The notes: generated by a model from the sequence alone, not told the origin. DNA of 64,000 nt from JBJXHN01 sp046233135 (GCA_046233135.1 JBJXHN010000002.1:620001-684000), one strand, 5' to 3'. Counted from the stretch's first letter, positions 16,915 to 26,985 are shown. Translations and numbers: made by a program.

Positions 16915-18074
16915 CGGCCCCAGGCCTCGGCCAGGCCGTCCATCACCACCGTCGGGCCGTCCGGCCCGGCGCAGGGGCGCAGGTCGCCCAGGCGGATCAC
17001 CGTTTCCCCGGCCTCGGCCAGCAGGGCGGCGGCCTCGTCGGCGCGGTCGGCGGGGACGGCGATGACCATGCCGATGCCGCAGTTGAAGGTGCGGGCCATT
17101 TCCACCGGGGCTACGCCACCTTCGGTCATCAGCCAGCGGAAGACCGGCGGCAGGTCCCAGGCGGTGGGATCCAGATGGGCGGCCACGCCGTCGGGCAGCA
17201 CCCGGGGAATGTTTTCCCAGAAGCCGCCGCCGGTGATGTGGGCCATGGCATGGACCAGTCCGGCGCGGCAGGCGGCCAGGCAGGATTTGACATAGATCCG
17301 GGTCGGCGTCAGCAGGGCCGCGGCCAGGCTGCTGCCGGTCTGGGCGGGGGGCACCTGGAACGGTGCGGGCGCATCCCAGGCCAGACCGGTGTCGGCGACG
17401 ATGCGGCGGATCAGGGAATAGCCGTTGGAGTGGGGACCGCTGGACGCCAGCCCCAGCAGTACGTCGCCGACTCCGGCGCGGGTGCCGGTCAGCAGAGCAT
17501 CGCGTTCCACCGCGCCGACGGCGAAGCCGGCAAGGTCGTAATCGCCGCCGGCGTACATGCCCGGCATCTCCGCCGTTTCCCCGCCGACCAGCGCGCAGCC
17601 GGCCTGGCGGCAGCCTTCGGCGATGCCCGAAACGACGGCGGTGGCCACCGGCACGTCCAGCCGGCCGGTGGCGTAATAGTCGAGGAACATCAGCGGTTCG
17701 GCCCCCTGAACGATGAGGTCATTGACGCTCATCGCCACCAGGTCGATACCCACGGTGTGGTGCAGACCGGACTCCAGGGCCACTTTCAGCTTGGTCCCGA
17801 CGCCATCGGTGGCTGTGATCAGCAGCGGATCCTGGTAGCCTGCTGCCTTCAGATCGAAAACGGCGCCGAATCCGCCCAGCGCGGCATCGGCGCCGGAGCG
17901 CCGGGTGGACGCCGCAAGCGGTTTGATGGCTTGCACAAGGGTGTTGCCGCTGTCTATGTCAACACCGGCGTCCTTATAGGTCAGACCGGCAGGTGTGCCG
18001 GAATTGGAATGGGAAGTGGAAATGGCTGCCTCGATGGTTTTCGGTGATCGCGTCGCAACGGCTTTCGGGACCAT
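16911..18074 (-). CDS. purM: Phosphoribosylformylglycinamidine cyclo-ligase (AIR synthetase)
   Basis: Enzyme of purine synthesis step five, about 387 residues from the chosen ATG. TYKDAGVDIDSGN, TDGVGTKLK, GGETAEMPGMY and SSGPHSNGYSLIRR are signatures of the PurM family. The family normally starts close to AGVDI; the ATG at 18074 adds about 35 residues and the frame stays open further upstream, so the true start is uncertain. It is divergent from the DUF2066 gene, leaving almost no intergenic space, and is cotranscribed with purN. Confidence 0.95.
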   Translation of the reverse strand: MVPKAVATRSPKTIEAAISTSHSNSGTPAGLTYKDAGVDIDSGNTLVQAIKPLAASTRRSGADAALGGFGAVFDLKAAGYQDPLLITATDGVGTKLKVALESGLHHTVGIDLVAMSVNDLIVQGAEPLMFLDYYATGRLDVPVATAVVSGIAEGCRQAGCALVGGETAEMPGMYAGGDYDLAGFAVGAVERDALLTGTRAGVGDVLLGLASSGPHSNGYSLIRRIVADTGLAWDAPAPFQVPPAQTGSSLAAALLTPTRIYVKSCLAACRAGLVHAMAHITGGGFWENIPRVLPDGVAAHLDPTAWDLPPVFRWLMTEGGVAPVEMARTFNCGIGMVIAVPADRADEAAALLAEAGETVIRLGDLRPCAGPDGPTVVMDGLAEAWGR

Positions 18075-18105
18075 ACCCGAACGGTGCCGCTTTGCAACGG
18101 CTCCG

Positions 18106-19722
18106 GTGCGCTTCGCGCGGTCATTTTCCGGTCCGCGCGGGGCCGGCAGGGGGGGGGAGCCCCCGGTTGCCCCTCTGGTCGCGCGCCTTTTCGGCCTGAT
18201 CGCCGTGCTTCTGGTCCTGGCCGGTGCCACCCTGGCCCCGGCGCCGGCCCGCGCGCAAGAAGCCTATACCGCGCCGTCGGTGGCGGTGGACGTCAAGGCT
18301 GCCAGCCCCACCCAAGCCCGCCAGCAGGCGATTACCGAGGCCCAGGGCAAGGCCCTGGCCGCGCTGCTGCAATCCCTGACAGACCCGGCCGACCACGGCC
18401 GTCTGCCCCGGGTTTCGGATGCCCAGGCCGAAGGCATCGTCGTCGACTTTGCCCTGGCCAACGAACGGACCACGGCCAACCGCTATATCGCCGACATCAC
18501 CGTGCGCTTCGCCGCCGATCCGGTGAACCGCCTGCTGGCCCAGGCCGGCATCTCCCACATTCGCGGCCGGGATGCCCCGGTGCTGGTGCTGCCGGTCTAT
18601 CAGGGCGGTCCCTCCGACGGCCCGCTGCTGTTCGAGGAAACCAACCCCTGGCTTCAGGCCTGGCAGGCGGCGTCGGGGCTGTCGGAAGGGCTGGTGCCCA
18701 TCGCCCTGCCGCTGGGGGATCTGGCCGACGTGTCCGCTGTGGATGCCCGCGGGGCGATCGACGGCAATGTCACAGGCGCCCGCCAGATTGCCAACCGCTA
18801 CGCCGCGCCCGACGTGGTGGCGGTCAAGGCGGTGGGCACGGCCGAAGCCGGCCTGACCATCACCGCCACCTCCTTGCAGGGCAGCAACTTCGCCGGCCTG
18901 TCGCCGATCACCGTGGAGCCGGGCGACGACGTCATGACCCGTGGCGTCGCCCAGGCCCGGGATGCCCTGGAAAACGCCTGGCGCCAGGGCCAGCGTCAGC
19001 CTTCCACGGCGGCCTATCCGACCGTCGGCGGCGCGGCCTATGGCGACTCGGCTTATCCTTCCGCCTATCCGGACACCAGCATGGCCGGTGCGGCCGGCGG
19101 TTACGGCTGGGGGGCGGCCGATCCCTCCGCCGGTGCCGTGACCCCCGATTTCGGGACCGCCGGCATGGGAGCGCCGGAGGGCGCGGCCGGCATGGGCACG
19201 CCCCCCCCGGGCTGGCAGGCCGGCACACCGGCGCTGGGACAGCCCGGAGGGGCTCCGGCTCCCGGCACCGGCACCATGGGAGCGCCTGCCGCGTATGGGG
19301 CGGGCACCGGCGGCGGGCTGACCCTGCTGGCCCGCTATACCTCGCTGGAACAGTGGATTTCCATCCGCCGCAAGCTGCAAAGCGTGCCGGGGCTGGGGCC
19401 GCTGGATCTGATCGCCGTGGCCTCGGACCGGGCGCAGCTGCGGCTGGACTGGCGCGGCTCCGTCCTGGCCTTGCAGCAGGCGCTGATGGGGCAGGGCCTG
19501 GAGATGAAGGAAGCCAGCGGCTTCTACGTGCTCGACGCCGTGGCCGGCGCGCCGCCGGGCGGCTTCCCCGGCATGGCCCGGCCCGATGGCACGGCGCCCG
19601 CTCCCGGTTCGTCCGCGCCCGCCACGCGGGCTCCGGCCCCCGTCACCGGGGCGCCCACCGGGGCGCCGGCCACGGGTGGCACGCTGCCGGGGACTATTCC
19701 CTCCGCCGGGAGTGGCGGCTGA
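18106..19722 (+). CDS. DUF2066 domain-containing exported protein
   Basis: Protein of about 538 residues of unknown function. A hydrophobic signal segment (LFGLIAVLLVLAG, ending APARAQ) precedes a conserved domain of about 250 residues with ARQQAITEAQGKALAALLQ, matching the DUF2066 family. The C-terminal half is rich in Ala, Gly and Pro, with a small folded segment around LLARYTSLEQWISIRRKL. The start is uncertain: GTG 18106 gives a reasonable signal peptide, while the open frame from 17995 overlaps purM. It heads a run with the phosphatidyltransferase, PerM and hdaA genes, an order I associate with Rhodospirillales. Confidence 0.8.
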   Translation: MRFARSFSGPRGAGRGGEPPVAPLVARLFGLIAVLLVLAGATLAPAPARAQEAYTAPSVAVDVKAASPTQARQQAITEAQGKALAALLQSLTDPADHGRLPRVSDAQAEGIVVDFALANERTTANRYIADITVRFAADPVNRLLAQAGISHIRGRDAPVLVLPVYQGGPSDGPLLFEETNPWLQAWQAASGLSEGLVPIALPLGDLADVSAVDARGAIDGNVTGARQIANRYAAPDVVAVKAVGTAEAGLTITATSLQGSNFAGLSPITVEPGDDVMTRGVAQARDALENAWRQGQRQPSTAAYPTVGGAAYGDSAYPSAYPDTSMAGAAGGYGWGAADPSAGAVTPDFGTAGMGAPEGAAGMGTPPPGWQAGTPALGQPGGAPAPGTGTMGAPAAYGAGTGGGLTLLARYTSLEQWISIRRKLQSVPGLGPLDLIAVASDRAQLRLDWRGSVLALQQALMGQGLEMKEASGFYVLDAVAGAPPGGFPGMARPDGTAPAPGSSAPATRAPAPVTGAPTGAPATGGTLPGTIPSAGSGG

Positions 19723-19753
19723 GTCCGGAGCGTCCCGGCGTCGAGGTCTGATC

Positions 19754-20296
19754 ATGCTGCGTCACCTGCCCAACCTGTTGACCGGCCTGCGCCTGCTTCT
19801 GGTGCCCGGGGTGGTCGGTTGCGTGCTGGCCGCCGATGCCTGGTCCGCCCTGTGGCTGTTCGTTGCCGCCGGCATCACCGATGCCCTGGACGGCTTTCTC
19901 GCCCGCCTGCTGAAGGCCCAGTCGACCCTGGGCGAGATCCTTGATCCGGTTGCCGACAAGGCGCTGCTCAGCGGCGCCTATGTGGCCATGGCGATGATGG
20001 CCTGGATGCCGGTGTGGCTGGTGGTGCTGGTGGTGGTCCGGGATCTGGCGATCCTGCTGATCGGCCTGCGGCTGCGGCTGGCGCAGGGGCCGGTGTCCCT
20101 GCCGCCCACCTGGCTGGGCAAGCTGAACACCGTGCTTCAGGTGGGGTACGGGGGGCTGGTGATGGGAGGCCGGGCCCTGGGGCTTGACCTGGAAGGCGTC
20201 ACGCCCATTATGGGCGGCGCGGTCGCGGTGGTCGCTCTGGCGTCCGGTCTGTCCTACCTGCGCCTGCTCCGCTTGGGGCGCCTCGGTTCTGGGTAA
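19754..20296 (+). CDS. CDP-alcohol phosphatidyltransferase family protein
   Basis: Inner-membrane enzyme of 180 residues with several hydrophobic helices. The full catalytic motif D-x2-D-G-x2-A-R-x8-G-x3-D-x3-D is present in DALDGFLARLLKA followed by GEILDPVAD. The family transfers a phosphatidyl or similar group from CDP-diacylglycerol to an alcohol; PgsA-like glycerol-3-phosphate use is likely but not proven. It starts at ATG 19754, 31 bases after the DUF2066 stop, and is followed after 12 bases by the PerM gene. Confidence 0.9.
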   Translation: MLRHLPNLLTGLRLLLVPGVVGCVLAADAWSALWLFVAAGITDALDGFLARLLKAQSTLGEILDPVADKALLSGAYVAMAMMAWMPVWLVVLVVVRDLAILLIGLRLRLAQGPVSLPPTWLGKLNTVLQVGYGGLVMGGRALGLDLEGVTPIMGGAVAVVALASGLSYLRLLRLGRLGSG

Positions 20297-20308
20297 CGGA
20301 GACATCCG

Positions 20309-21472
20309 ATGACACGCGAACGGCAAGTGCGGGCCTGGCTGATCGGGATCGCTGTCTTCCTGGTGGCGCTTTACGTCCTGCGTGGGGTGCTGCTGCCCTT
20401 TGCCGCCGGCATGGCGGTGGCCTATTTCCTCGATCCCGTCGCCGACCGGCTGGAGTCCCTGGGGCTCAGCCGGCTGTGGGCGACCATCGTCATCACCCTG
20501 GGCTTCATCCTGGTGATGGTGCTGGTGCTGGTGCTTCTGGTGCCGGCCCTGCAGCACCAGATCGGCGCCTTTCTGGAAAACGCGCCGCGCTATGCCCAGG
20601 CCCTGGTCAACCGGGGCCAGGATCTGCTGATCCATCTGAAATCCACCCTGGGCGAGGAGCGGATGCAGGAGCTGACGACGGCCCTGCAAAGCTACGCCGG
20701 GGATGCGGCGCGCTGGCTGGTGCGGCTGATCAACCAGGTGATCACCGGCAGCTTCGCCCTGATCAACCTGATTTCGCTGATCGTGCTGATGCCGGTGGTG
20801 GCCTTCTACATGCTGCGCGACTGGGACCGCATGGTGGCGGCCATCGACGAGAAGCTGCCCAAGCCCTATGCGCCGCAGATCCGCGCCCGCTTCCGCGAGA
20901 TCGACGAGACCATCGCCGGATTCCTGCGCGGCCAGGCCTCGGTCTGCCTGGCCCTGGGCACCTTCTATGCCATCGGTCTGACCCTGGCCGGCCTGGACCT
21001 GGGGCTGATCGTCGGCATGATGTCCGGCCTGCTGTCGTTCATTCCCTACGTGGGCACCATCACCGGCGGTCTGGCGTCCATCGGCCTGGCCCTGGCCCAG
21101 TTCAACGACTGGGTGGACATCGCCATCGTCGCCGGCATTTTCGGCGCCGGCCAGATCTTCGAAGGCAACGTCCTGACCCCCCGGCTGGTCGGCGACCGGG
21201 TGGGGCTGCATCCGGTCTGGGTGATCTTCGCCCTGCTGGCCGGGGCCACCCTGTTCGGCTTCCTGGGCATCCTGCTGGCCGTGCCGGTGGCTGCGGTCAT
21301 CGGCGTGCTGGTTCGCGCGGGCCTGCGCGAATATCAGGACAGCGCCCTGTTCCACGGTGTCCTGCCGGTTGCCGCCGGCCCGGCAAGGCCGGCAAGGGAT
21401 GGCGAGGACGACGAAGGGGGCGTCTCCGCCGAAGGCCGCCCAGAAGGTCGCCCCGCAGGCCACATGTCATGA
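20309..21472 (+). CDS. AI-2E family (PerM-type) membrane permease
   Basis: Inner-membrane protein of 387 residues with about eight hydrophobic helices. GLLSFIPYVGTITGG, EGNVLTPRLVGDRVGLHPVW and LAVPVAAV are family signatures. The AI-2 exporter label comes from one member; most relatives, including those next to hda or purM, have other or unknown roles such as ion antiport. The stop overlaps the hdaA start (ATGA). The tail after residue 350 is hydrophilic. Confidence 0.92.
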   Translation: MTRERQVRAWLIGIAVFLVALYVLRGVLLPFAAGMAVAYFLDPVADRLESLGLSRLWATIVITLGFILVMVLVLVLLVPALQHQIGAFLENAPRYAQALVNRGQDLLIHLKSTLGEERMQELTTALQSYAGDAARWLVRLINQVITGSFALINLISLIVLMPVVAFYMLRDWDRMVAAIDEKLPKPYAPQIRARFREIDETIAGFLRGQASVCLALGTFYAIGLTLAGLDLGLIVGMMSGLLSFIPYVGTITGGLASIGLALAQFNDWVDIAIVAGIFGAGQIFEGNVLTPRLVGDRVGLHPVWVIFALLAGATLFGFLGILLAVPVAAVIGVLVRAGLREYQDSALFHGVLPVAAGPARPARDGEDDEGGVSAEGRPEGRPAGHMS

Positions 21473-22254
21473 GCCGCGACATGTCCGAACAGTTGCCCCT
21501 GGACCTGCCCTGGCGGCCGGCCCTGGAGCGGGCGGATTTCATGGTCGCCCCCTGCAACGCGGCGGCGGTGGCCCTGGTGGATGCCTGGCCCGCCTGGCCG
21601 GGGCCGACGGTGGCCCTGTGGGGGCAGCCGGGATCGGGGAAAAGCCATCTCGCCCGGGTGTTCGCCGGCAAGGCGCGGGCGCGCATGCTCGATGCCGCCA
21701 GTGTCGCCGGTACGGACTGCCTGTCGCTGTTCGATGGCGGCAAGGCGGCGGTGCTGGAAGACGCCGACGCGGCCGGCCTGTCGGAAACCACCTTGTTCCA
21801 TCTGCTCAACGCCGTGCGGGCCATGGGCGGCAGCCTGCTGCTGACGGCATCCCGTGCGCCGGCCCACTGGCCGGTGGCCCTGCCGGACCTGCGCTCCCGC
21901 CTTGCCGCCCTGCCGGGGGCGGAGCTGTCCAACCCGGACGACGACCTGATCAGCGTGCTGCTGCTCAAGCTGTTCGCCGACCGGGGACTGGATGTGGCCA
22001 ACGGCGTGGTGACCTATGCGCTTGCCCGCATGGAACGGTCCTTCGATGCGGCGCGGGAGCTGGTGATCCGGGCCGACCGGCTGGCGCTGGCGGAAAAGCG
22101 GGCGGTGACCGTGCCGCTGATCAAGCGGGTGATGGCCGAAATGGACGGCAGCGATGGTTCCGGGGGCGGCGGGGCCGGGGATGACGGGATGGGGGACGAC
22201 GGGATGGGGCAGGAGGAGACCCCTACCGCTCCTCCAGATCCTTCGGCCGGGTGA
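21469..22254 (+). CDS. hdaA: HdaA, DnaA regulatory inactivator homologue
   Basis: DnaA-like AAA+ protein of 261 residues that lacks the DnaA DNA-binding domain. It begins with SEQLPLDLPWRPAL, matching the N-terminal QLxL(D)LP motif that binds the DNA polymerase clamp, followed by the P-loop GQPGSGKSH. Hda promotes ATP hydrolysis by DnaA after initiation. The ATG at 21469 overlaps the permease stop. The last ~25 residues are Gly/Asp-rich and run 32 bases into the convergent sixA gene. Confidence 0.9.
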   Translation: MSRDMSEQLPLDLPWRPALERADFMVAPCNAAAVALVDAWPAWPGPTVALWGQPGSGKSHLARVFAGKARARMLDAASVAGTDCLSLFDGGKAAVLEDADAAGLSETTLFHLLNAVRAMGGSLLLTASRAPAHWPVALPDLRSRLAALPGAELSNPDDDLISVLLLKLFADRGLDVANGVVTYALARMERSFDAARELVIRADRLALAEKRAVTVPLIKRVMAEMDGSDGSGGGGAGDDGMGDDGMGQEETPTAPPDPSAG

Positions 22255-22741
22255 AGCCGGCCAGCCGGGCCGCCCCGGTGGCCAGATCGGCCCAGGGTCC
22301 GTCGAAGGCCAGTTCGGCCAGGGTCGCCGTCGGGTATTTCTCGCCCAGCCGGGTCACGGCGACGCTGTCCGATTGCGGACCGGCCAGATCGTTGGTCAGG
22401 TCTTCCAGGGCCGGATTGTGCCCCACCACCATCACCGCCCGGTTCTCTTCCGTCACCTCGCGCAGGCGGGCGAGCAGGGGGCGGTGCTCGAACACGTACA
22501 GCTCCCGCTCGAACACCACCGGCACGCCGTAGACCGCCGGCAGCACCAGATCCAGCGTATCCCGCGCCCGTCGCGCCGGGGAACACAGCACCACCGACGG
22601 CGGGGCCACCTTGGCGGCCATATGGCTGCCCATCAACCGGGCGGCCCGTTCGCCCCGGGGGGCCAGGGGGCGGTCGAAGTCGTCCAGCTCGGGATCGTCC
22701 CAGCTGCTTTTGGCGTGGCGAAGGAGCAGTAAGCGTTTCAT
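22223..22741 (-). CDS. sixA: SixA-type phosphohistidine phosphatase
   Basis: Small histidine-phosphatase-superfamily protein of 172 residues. LLLLRHAKSSW contains the catalytic RHG-type His; CSPARRARDT and VVGHNPALEDL supply the other conserved Arg and His. SixA removes phosphate from histidine in phosphorelay proteins. I start it at ATG 22741, since the longer frame adds no conserved sequence. It is convergent with hdaA (32-base overlap) and divergent from ppk1. Confidence 0.88.
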   Translation of the reverse strand: MKRLLLLRHAKSSWDDPELDDFDRPLAPRGERAARLMGSHMAAKVAPPSVVLCSPARRARDTLDLVLPAVYGVPVVFERELYVFEHRPLLARLREVTEENRAVMVVGHNPALEDLTNDLAGPQSDSVAVTRLGEKYPTATLAELAFDGPWADLATGAARLAGFTRPKDLEER

Positions 22742-22928
22742 CTGCGTGAAAGAATCCTTGACCGTGGTTATCCCGGATTGCAGGGCCCGGGGGGGAACGG
22801 CCATAACTTTAGGGGAGTCGATTCGAAGCCCCACCGCCGTCTATAGTTTCGGATGGCCGTAAAAAAAACAGGAATGCGGCGGGATCGGCCTCTCCCATTG
22901 TCGCAGTTTCGTCGGAAGGAAACCAGTC

Positions 22929-25169
22929 ATGAGCACCGCGACCTCCTCTGCCGCCCCAGTGGCTGCCAAAGAAGTGGCTCCCCGGACCCGTCAGGGGGTG
23001 AGCCCGGAGCCGGGGGATGGTGCGGAAGGGGCGCCGGTGATCACCATGGACATGCCCGACCGGTTCATTAACCGCGAGCTGTCATGGCTGGGCTTCAACT
23101 TCCGGGTCATGGAAGAAGCCCAGAATGTCCGCCATCCGCTGATGGAACGGCTGCGCTTCCTGTCGATTTCCGGGTCCAACCTGGACGAGTTCTACATGGT
23201 TCGCGTCGCCGGCCTGAAGGGGCAGGTGGACGCCGGGGTCAATCAGGTCAGCCAGGACGGCCTGACGCCGGCCCAGCAACTGACCGAGATCAACCGCGCC
23301 GCCCGCCTGCTGCTGGAACGCCAGTTCGAATGCTGGGCGACCCTGAAGGACGAACTGTCGGCCGAGGGGGTGAGCGTGGTCGCCCCCGGTGCCCTGACCC
23401 GCGATGACCGGGAATGGCTGGAAGACCACTTCATGCGCCAGATCTTCCCGGTGCTGACCCCGCTGGCCATCGACCCCGCCCACCCGTTCCCCTTCATCCC
23501 CAACCTGGGCCATGCCCTGGTGCTGCAGTTGCACCGCAAGTCCGATGATGCCTCGCTGCGGGCCCTGGTGCCGCTGCCCCAGCATGCCACCCGCTTCATC
23601 CGCCTGCCTGCCGAGGAACCGAAGAACTCCCGCTGGGTCTTCCTGGAAGACGTGGTGGGGCTGTACCTCGACAAGCTGTTCCCGGGCTTCCGGGTGACCC
23701 AGGGTGGCCACTTCCGGATCATTCGCGATTCCGAAATGGAAATCGATGAAGAGGCCGAAGATCTGGTGATGAGCTTCGAATCGGCGCTGAAGCGGCGTCG
23801 GCGCGGCCACAGCATCCGCCTGACCCTGAACGCCAGCATGCCCGAAGACCTGGTCAAGCTGATCTGCGACGAAATGGATGTGGCCGAGGAAGACCTGTTC
23901 CGGGTCAAGGGACCGATCGGCCTTGCGGACCTGAAGCAGCTGATTTCCGACGACCGGCCCGATCTGCAGTTCACCCCCTTTACCGCCCGCTTCCCCGAGC
24001 GGGTGCGCGATTTCGGCGGCGACTGCTTCGCGGCGATCCGCAAGAAGGACATTATCGTCCACCACCCCTATGAAAGCTTCGACGTGGTGGTGCAGTTCGT
24101 GCGCCAGGCCGCGCGCGATCCCAATGTTCTGTCGATCAAGCAGACCCTTTACCGCACCTCCAACAACTCGCCGATCGTCGCCGCGCTGATCGAAGCGGCC
24201 GAGGCGGGCAAGGCGGTCACGGCGATGGTGGAACTGAAGGCCCGCTTCGACGAGGAAGCCAACATCCGCTGGGCGCGCGACTTGGAACGGGCCGGGGTCA
24301 ACGTGGTCTATGGCTTCATGGACCTGAAGACCCACGCCAAGATCAACCTGGTGGTCCGGCGCGAAGGGGGCGAGCTGCGGTCCTATGTGCACTTCGGCAC
24401 CGGCAACTACCACCCGATCACCGCCAAGATCTATACAGACCTCAGCTTCTTCACCTCCGATCCCGTGCTGTGCCAGGACGCGGCGAAGGCCTTCAACTAC
24501 ATGACCGGCTATGCCACGCCCGACGAGATGCGCAAGCTGCGTCTCGCGCCGCTGGGCCTGAAGGCCCGCCTGCTGGAGCTGATCGAGGCTGAGGTGGAGC
24601 ACGTGAAGGCCGGGCGGCCGGGCACCATCTGGGCGAAGATGAATTCGCTGGTGGACCCGGACATCATCGACTCCCTGTATCTGGCCTCTCAGGCCGGCGT
24701 GCAGGTGGATCTGGTGATCCGGGGCATCTGCTGCCTGCGGCCGGGGGTGCCGGGGCTGTCGGAAAACATCCGGGTGAAGTCCATCGTCGGCCGTTTCCTG
24801 GAACATTCGCGCATCGCCTGCTTCGGCAACGGGGCGCCGATGCCGTCGGACAAGTGCCTGATCTATATCTCGTCCGCCGACTGGATGCCGCGCAACCTGA
24901 ACCGTCGCGTGGAAACCCTGGTGCCCATCGAAAACCCGACGGTCCATGCCCAGGTGCTGGACCAGATCATGGTCGCCAACCTCAACGACCGGGAACAGTC
25001 CTGGTACCTGGATGCCAACGGCGACTTCCGCCGGGCGGTGGTCGAGGACCGGGCCTTCAACACCCACAGCTACTTCATGACCAATCCCAGCCTGTCGGGC
25101 CGCGGGACGGCGCTGTCCGATGATCACCGGGAAATTCCCAAGCTGGAACTGGCCGCGACGCGGCAATAG
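22929..25169 (+). CDS. ppk1: Polyphosphate kinase 1
   Basis: Enzyme of 746 residues that makes polyphosphate from ATP by an autophosphorylated histidine. FINRELSWLGFN and SNLDEFYMVRVAGLK mark the N-terminal domain; LKTHAKINLV holds the catalytic His and VHFGTGNYH the second conserved His. The first ~35 residues are a low-complexity extension. The ATG at 22929 follows AAGGA. It precedes ppx by 139 bases, so both directions of polyphosphate turnover are encoded together. Confidence 0.97.
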   Translation: MSTATSSAAPVAAKEVAPRTRQGVSPEPGDGAEGAPVITMDMPDRFINRELSWLGFNFRVMEEAQNVRHPLMERLRFLSISGSNLDEFYMVRVAGLKGQVDAGVNQVSQDGLTPAQQLTEINRAARLLLERQFECWATLKDELSAEGVSVVAPGALTRDDREWLEDHFMRQIFPVLTPLAIDPAHPFPFIPNLGHALVLQLHRKSDDASLRALVPLPQHATRFIRLPAEEPKNSRWVFLEDVVGLYLDKLFPGFRVTQGGHFRIIRDSEMEIDEEAEDLVMSFESALKRRRRGHSIRLTLNASMPEDLVKLICDEMDVAEEDLFRVKGPIGLADLKQLISDDRPDLQFTPFTARFPERVRDFGGDCFAAIRKKDIIVHHPYESFDVVVQFVRQAARDPNVLSIKQTLYRTSNNSPIVAALIEAAEAGKAVTAMVELKARFDEEANIRWARDLERAGVNVVYGFMDLKTHAKINLVVRREGGELRSYVHFGTGNYHPITAKIYTDLSFFTSDPVLCQDAAKAFNYMTGYATPDEMRKLRLAPLGLKARLLELIEAEVEHVKAGRPGTIWAKMNSLVDPDIIDSLYLASQAGVQVDLVIRGICCLRPGVPGLSENIRVKSIVGRFLEHSRIACFGNGAPMPSDKCLIYISSADWMPRNLNRRVETLVPIENPTVHAQVLDQIMVANLNDREQSWYLDANGDFRRAVVEDRAFNTHSYFMTNPSLSGRGTALSDDHREIPKLELAATRQ

Positions 25170-25308
25170 GGGGCAGGGCGAAGGGCGCATCCGCATCGTG
25201 GCGGGTGCGTCCTGGGATGACCTGCGGTAAGGTGCCCGCCGTTCGCGGGGCGTGCCGGTGTGACGGGCGGTCCGGACGGGCGTTCGTGGCTCTTCGAAGT
25301 GTTGGATC

Positions 25309-26823
25309 ATGCCTGAATTTCCCATTTCCGCTCCGGCTGGCGCTCCGGTGGATCTTCAACCGGTGGGCATCGTCGACATCGGCTCCAATTCCGTGCGGCT
25401 GGTGGTCTATCGCGGCCTCAGCCGGACGCCGGTGGCGGTGTTCAACGAAAAGGCCACCTGCGGCCTGGGCAAGGGGCTGGGCGAATCCGGCGTGCTGAAT
25501 CCCGAAGGGGTGCTGCTGGCCCTGGCCGCCGTGCGCCGCTTCGCCCGGCTGTGCGACGGCATGGGGGTGCGCCACCTGGATCTGGTGGCCACGGCGGCGG
25601 TGCGCGACGCCAGCGACGGCCCGGCCTTCGTCCGCCGGCTGGAAGAGGCCGCCGGCCGGCCGGTGAGCGTGCTGTCGGGCGAACAGGAGGCCAAGACGGC
25701 GGCGCTGGGGGTGCTGTGCAGCCTGCCCGACGCCGACGGCCTGGTCTGCGATCTGGGCGGCGGCTCTCTGGAGCTGGTGCTGGTGGAAGAGGGGCGGTTC
25801 GCCGATTACTGTACCTTGCCGCTCGGCGTCCTGCGCCTGGGCGAGAAGGCCGAGGGCAACCGCGCCAGGGCTGTCGAGGCCATCGATTCCCATATCACGG
25901 ACCTGTCCTGGTTGCGGCAGGCGCGCGGGCGGACGCTGTATGCGGTGGGCGGGGCCTGGCGCTCGCTGGCCCGGGTGTGCATCGAGCACATGCGCTATCC
26001 GCTGCATGTGCTCGACAACTTTTCCATCGGCCGGGAAGAAGCCCTGCGGCTGATCGACCTGCTGTCGCGGCAGGGGCGGCGGTCGCTGGAAAACATCCCC
26101 GGCATTTCCCGCCGGCGGCTGACCCATCTGCCCATGGCGGCGGTGCTGCTGGAACGCCTGCTGGAGGAAGCCCAGCCGAAGACCCTGGTGTTCTCCGTCT
26201 ACGGCATGCGGGAAGGCCGCTTCTTCCAGAACCTGCCCGAAGAGGTGCAGGTCAAGGACCCGCTGATCAGCAGTTGTACCGATCTGGCACGCTTCGCCGG
26301 CCGCTTCCCGGAACATGGCGAGGAGCTGATGGCCTGGATGGGGCCGCTGTTCCCCCAGGAAACGCCCCGTCTCGCCCGCCTGCGCCGGGCCGCCTGCCTG
26401 ATCAGTGATATCTTCTGGAGCGAGCATCCCGACTATCGGGCCACCCAGGCCTTCCACCGGGTGCTGAAACTGCCCTTCATGGGGCTGGACCACCTGGACC
26501 GCTCCGGCCTCGCGCTGGCGGTCTATCACCGCTATGCCAGCGAGATTCTGGAACCGATTGTCGAGCAGGCCGCCGCCCTGCTGGATGAGGAGCGCCTGAC
26601 CCGGGTGCGCACCATCGGCTATGCCCTGCGGCTGGGCCATACCCTCAGCGGCGGGGCGCCGGGCCTGCTGGCCGGCACCGCCCTGACCGCCCAGGACGGC
26701 AAGCTGACCCTGCATGTGCCCGCCGACGATCCGCTGTACCTGCCCGAGATGTTCCAGAAGCGGCTGGACAAGCTGGCATCCCACATGGGCCTGGAAGCGC
26801 GGATAGAGCCGTTGCGGCAGTAG
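25309..26823 (+). CDS. ppx: Exopolyphosphatase (Ppx/GppA family)
   Basis: Protein of 504 residues of the actin-like Ppx/GppA family, which releases orthophosphate from polyphosphate ends or hydrolyses pppGpp. GIVDIGSNSVRLVVY, ATAAVRDASDG, LSGEQEAKTAA and LVCDLGGGSLELVL are the phosphate-1, connecting and phosphate-2 motifs. The C-terminal ~180 residues form the HD-like domain of longer members. Placement after ppk1 favours the exopolyphosphatase role. Confidence 0.94.
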   Translation: MPEFPISAPAGAPVDLQPVGIVDIGSNSVRLVVYRGLSRTPVAVFNEKATCGLGKGLGESGVLNPEGVLLALAAVRRFARLCDGMGVRHLDLVATAAVRDASDGPAFVRRLEEAAGRPVSVLSGEQEAKTAALGVLCSLPDADGLVCDLGGGSLELVLVEEGRFADYCTLPLGVLRLGEKAEGNRARAVEAIDSHITDLSWLRQARGRTLYAVGGAWRSLARVCIEHMRYPLHVLDNFSIGREEALRLIDLLSRQGRRSLENIPGISRRRLTHLPMAAVLLERLLEEAQPKTLVFSVYGMREGRFFQNLPEEVQVKDPLISSCTDLARFAGRFPEHGEELMAWMGPLFPQETPRLARLRRAACLISDIFWSEHPDYRATQAFHRVLKLPFMGLDHLDRSGLALAVYHRYASEILEPIVEQAAALLDEERLTRVRTIGYALRLGHTLSGGAPGLLAGTALTAQDGKLTLHVPADDPLYLPEMFQKRLDKLASHMGLEARIEPLRQ

Positions 26824-26985
26824 GGGCGGGTCTTCTCTCCCGCCTCGGCCCCGCTGTCTCGGCCTTTCTGTCTTGGAACGATACCGTGACCGGCCCGTTG
26901 GTCCCGCTTATAAGGGGTGCGGGTCGGGATACCGTCGGCCCGCCGTTTTGCCCACCGAGACCGCTTTCCGATTGGAGAGGCTTGA

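Noticed and set aside
20309..21472. Autoinducer-2 export system
   Set aside because: The AI-2E family label does not imply AI-2 transport; no luxS or lsr gene is in the window and the neighbours are housekeeping genes.
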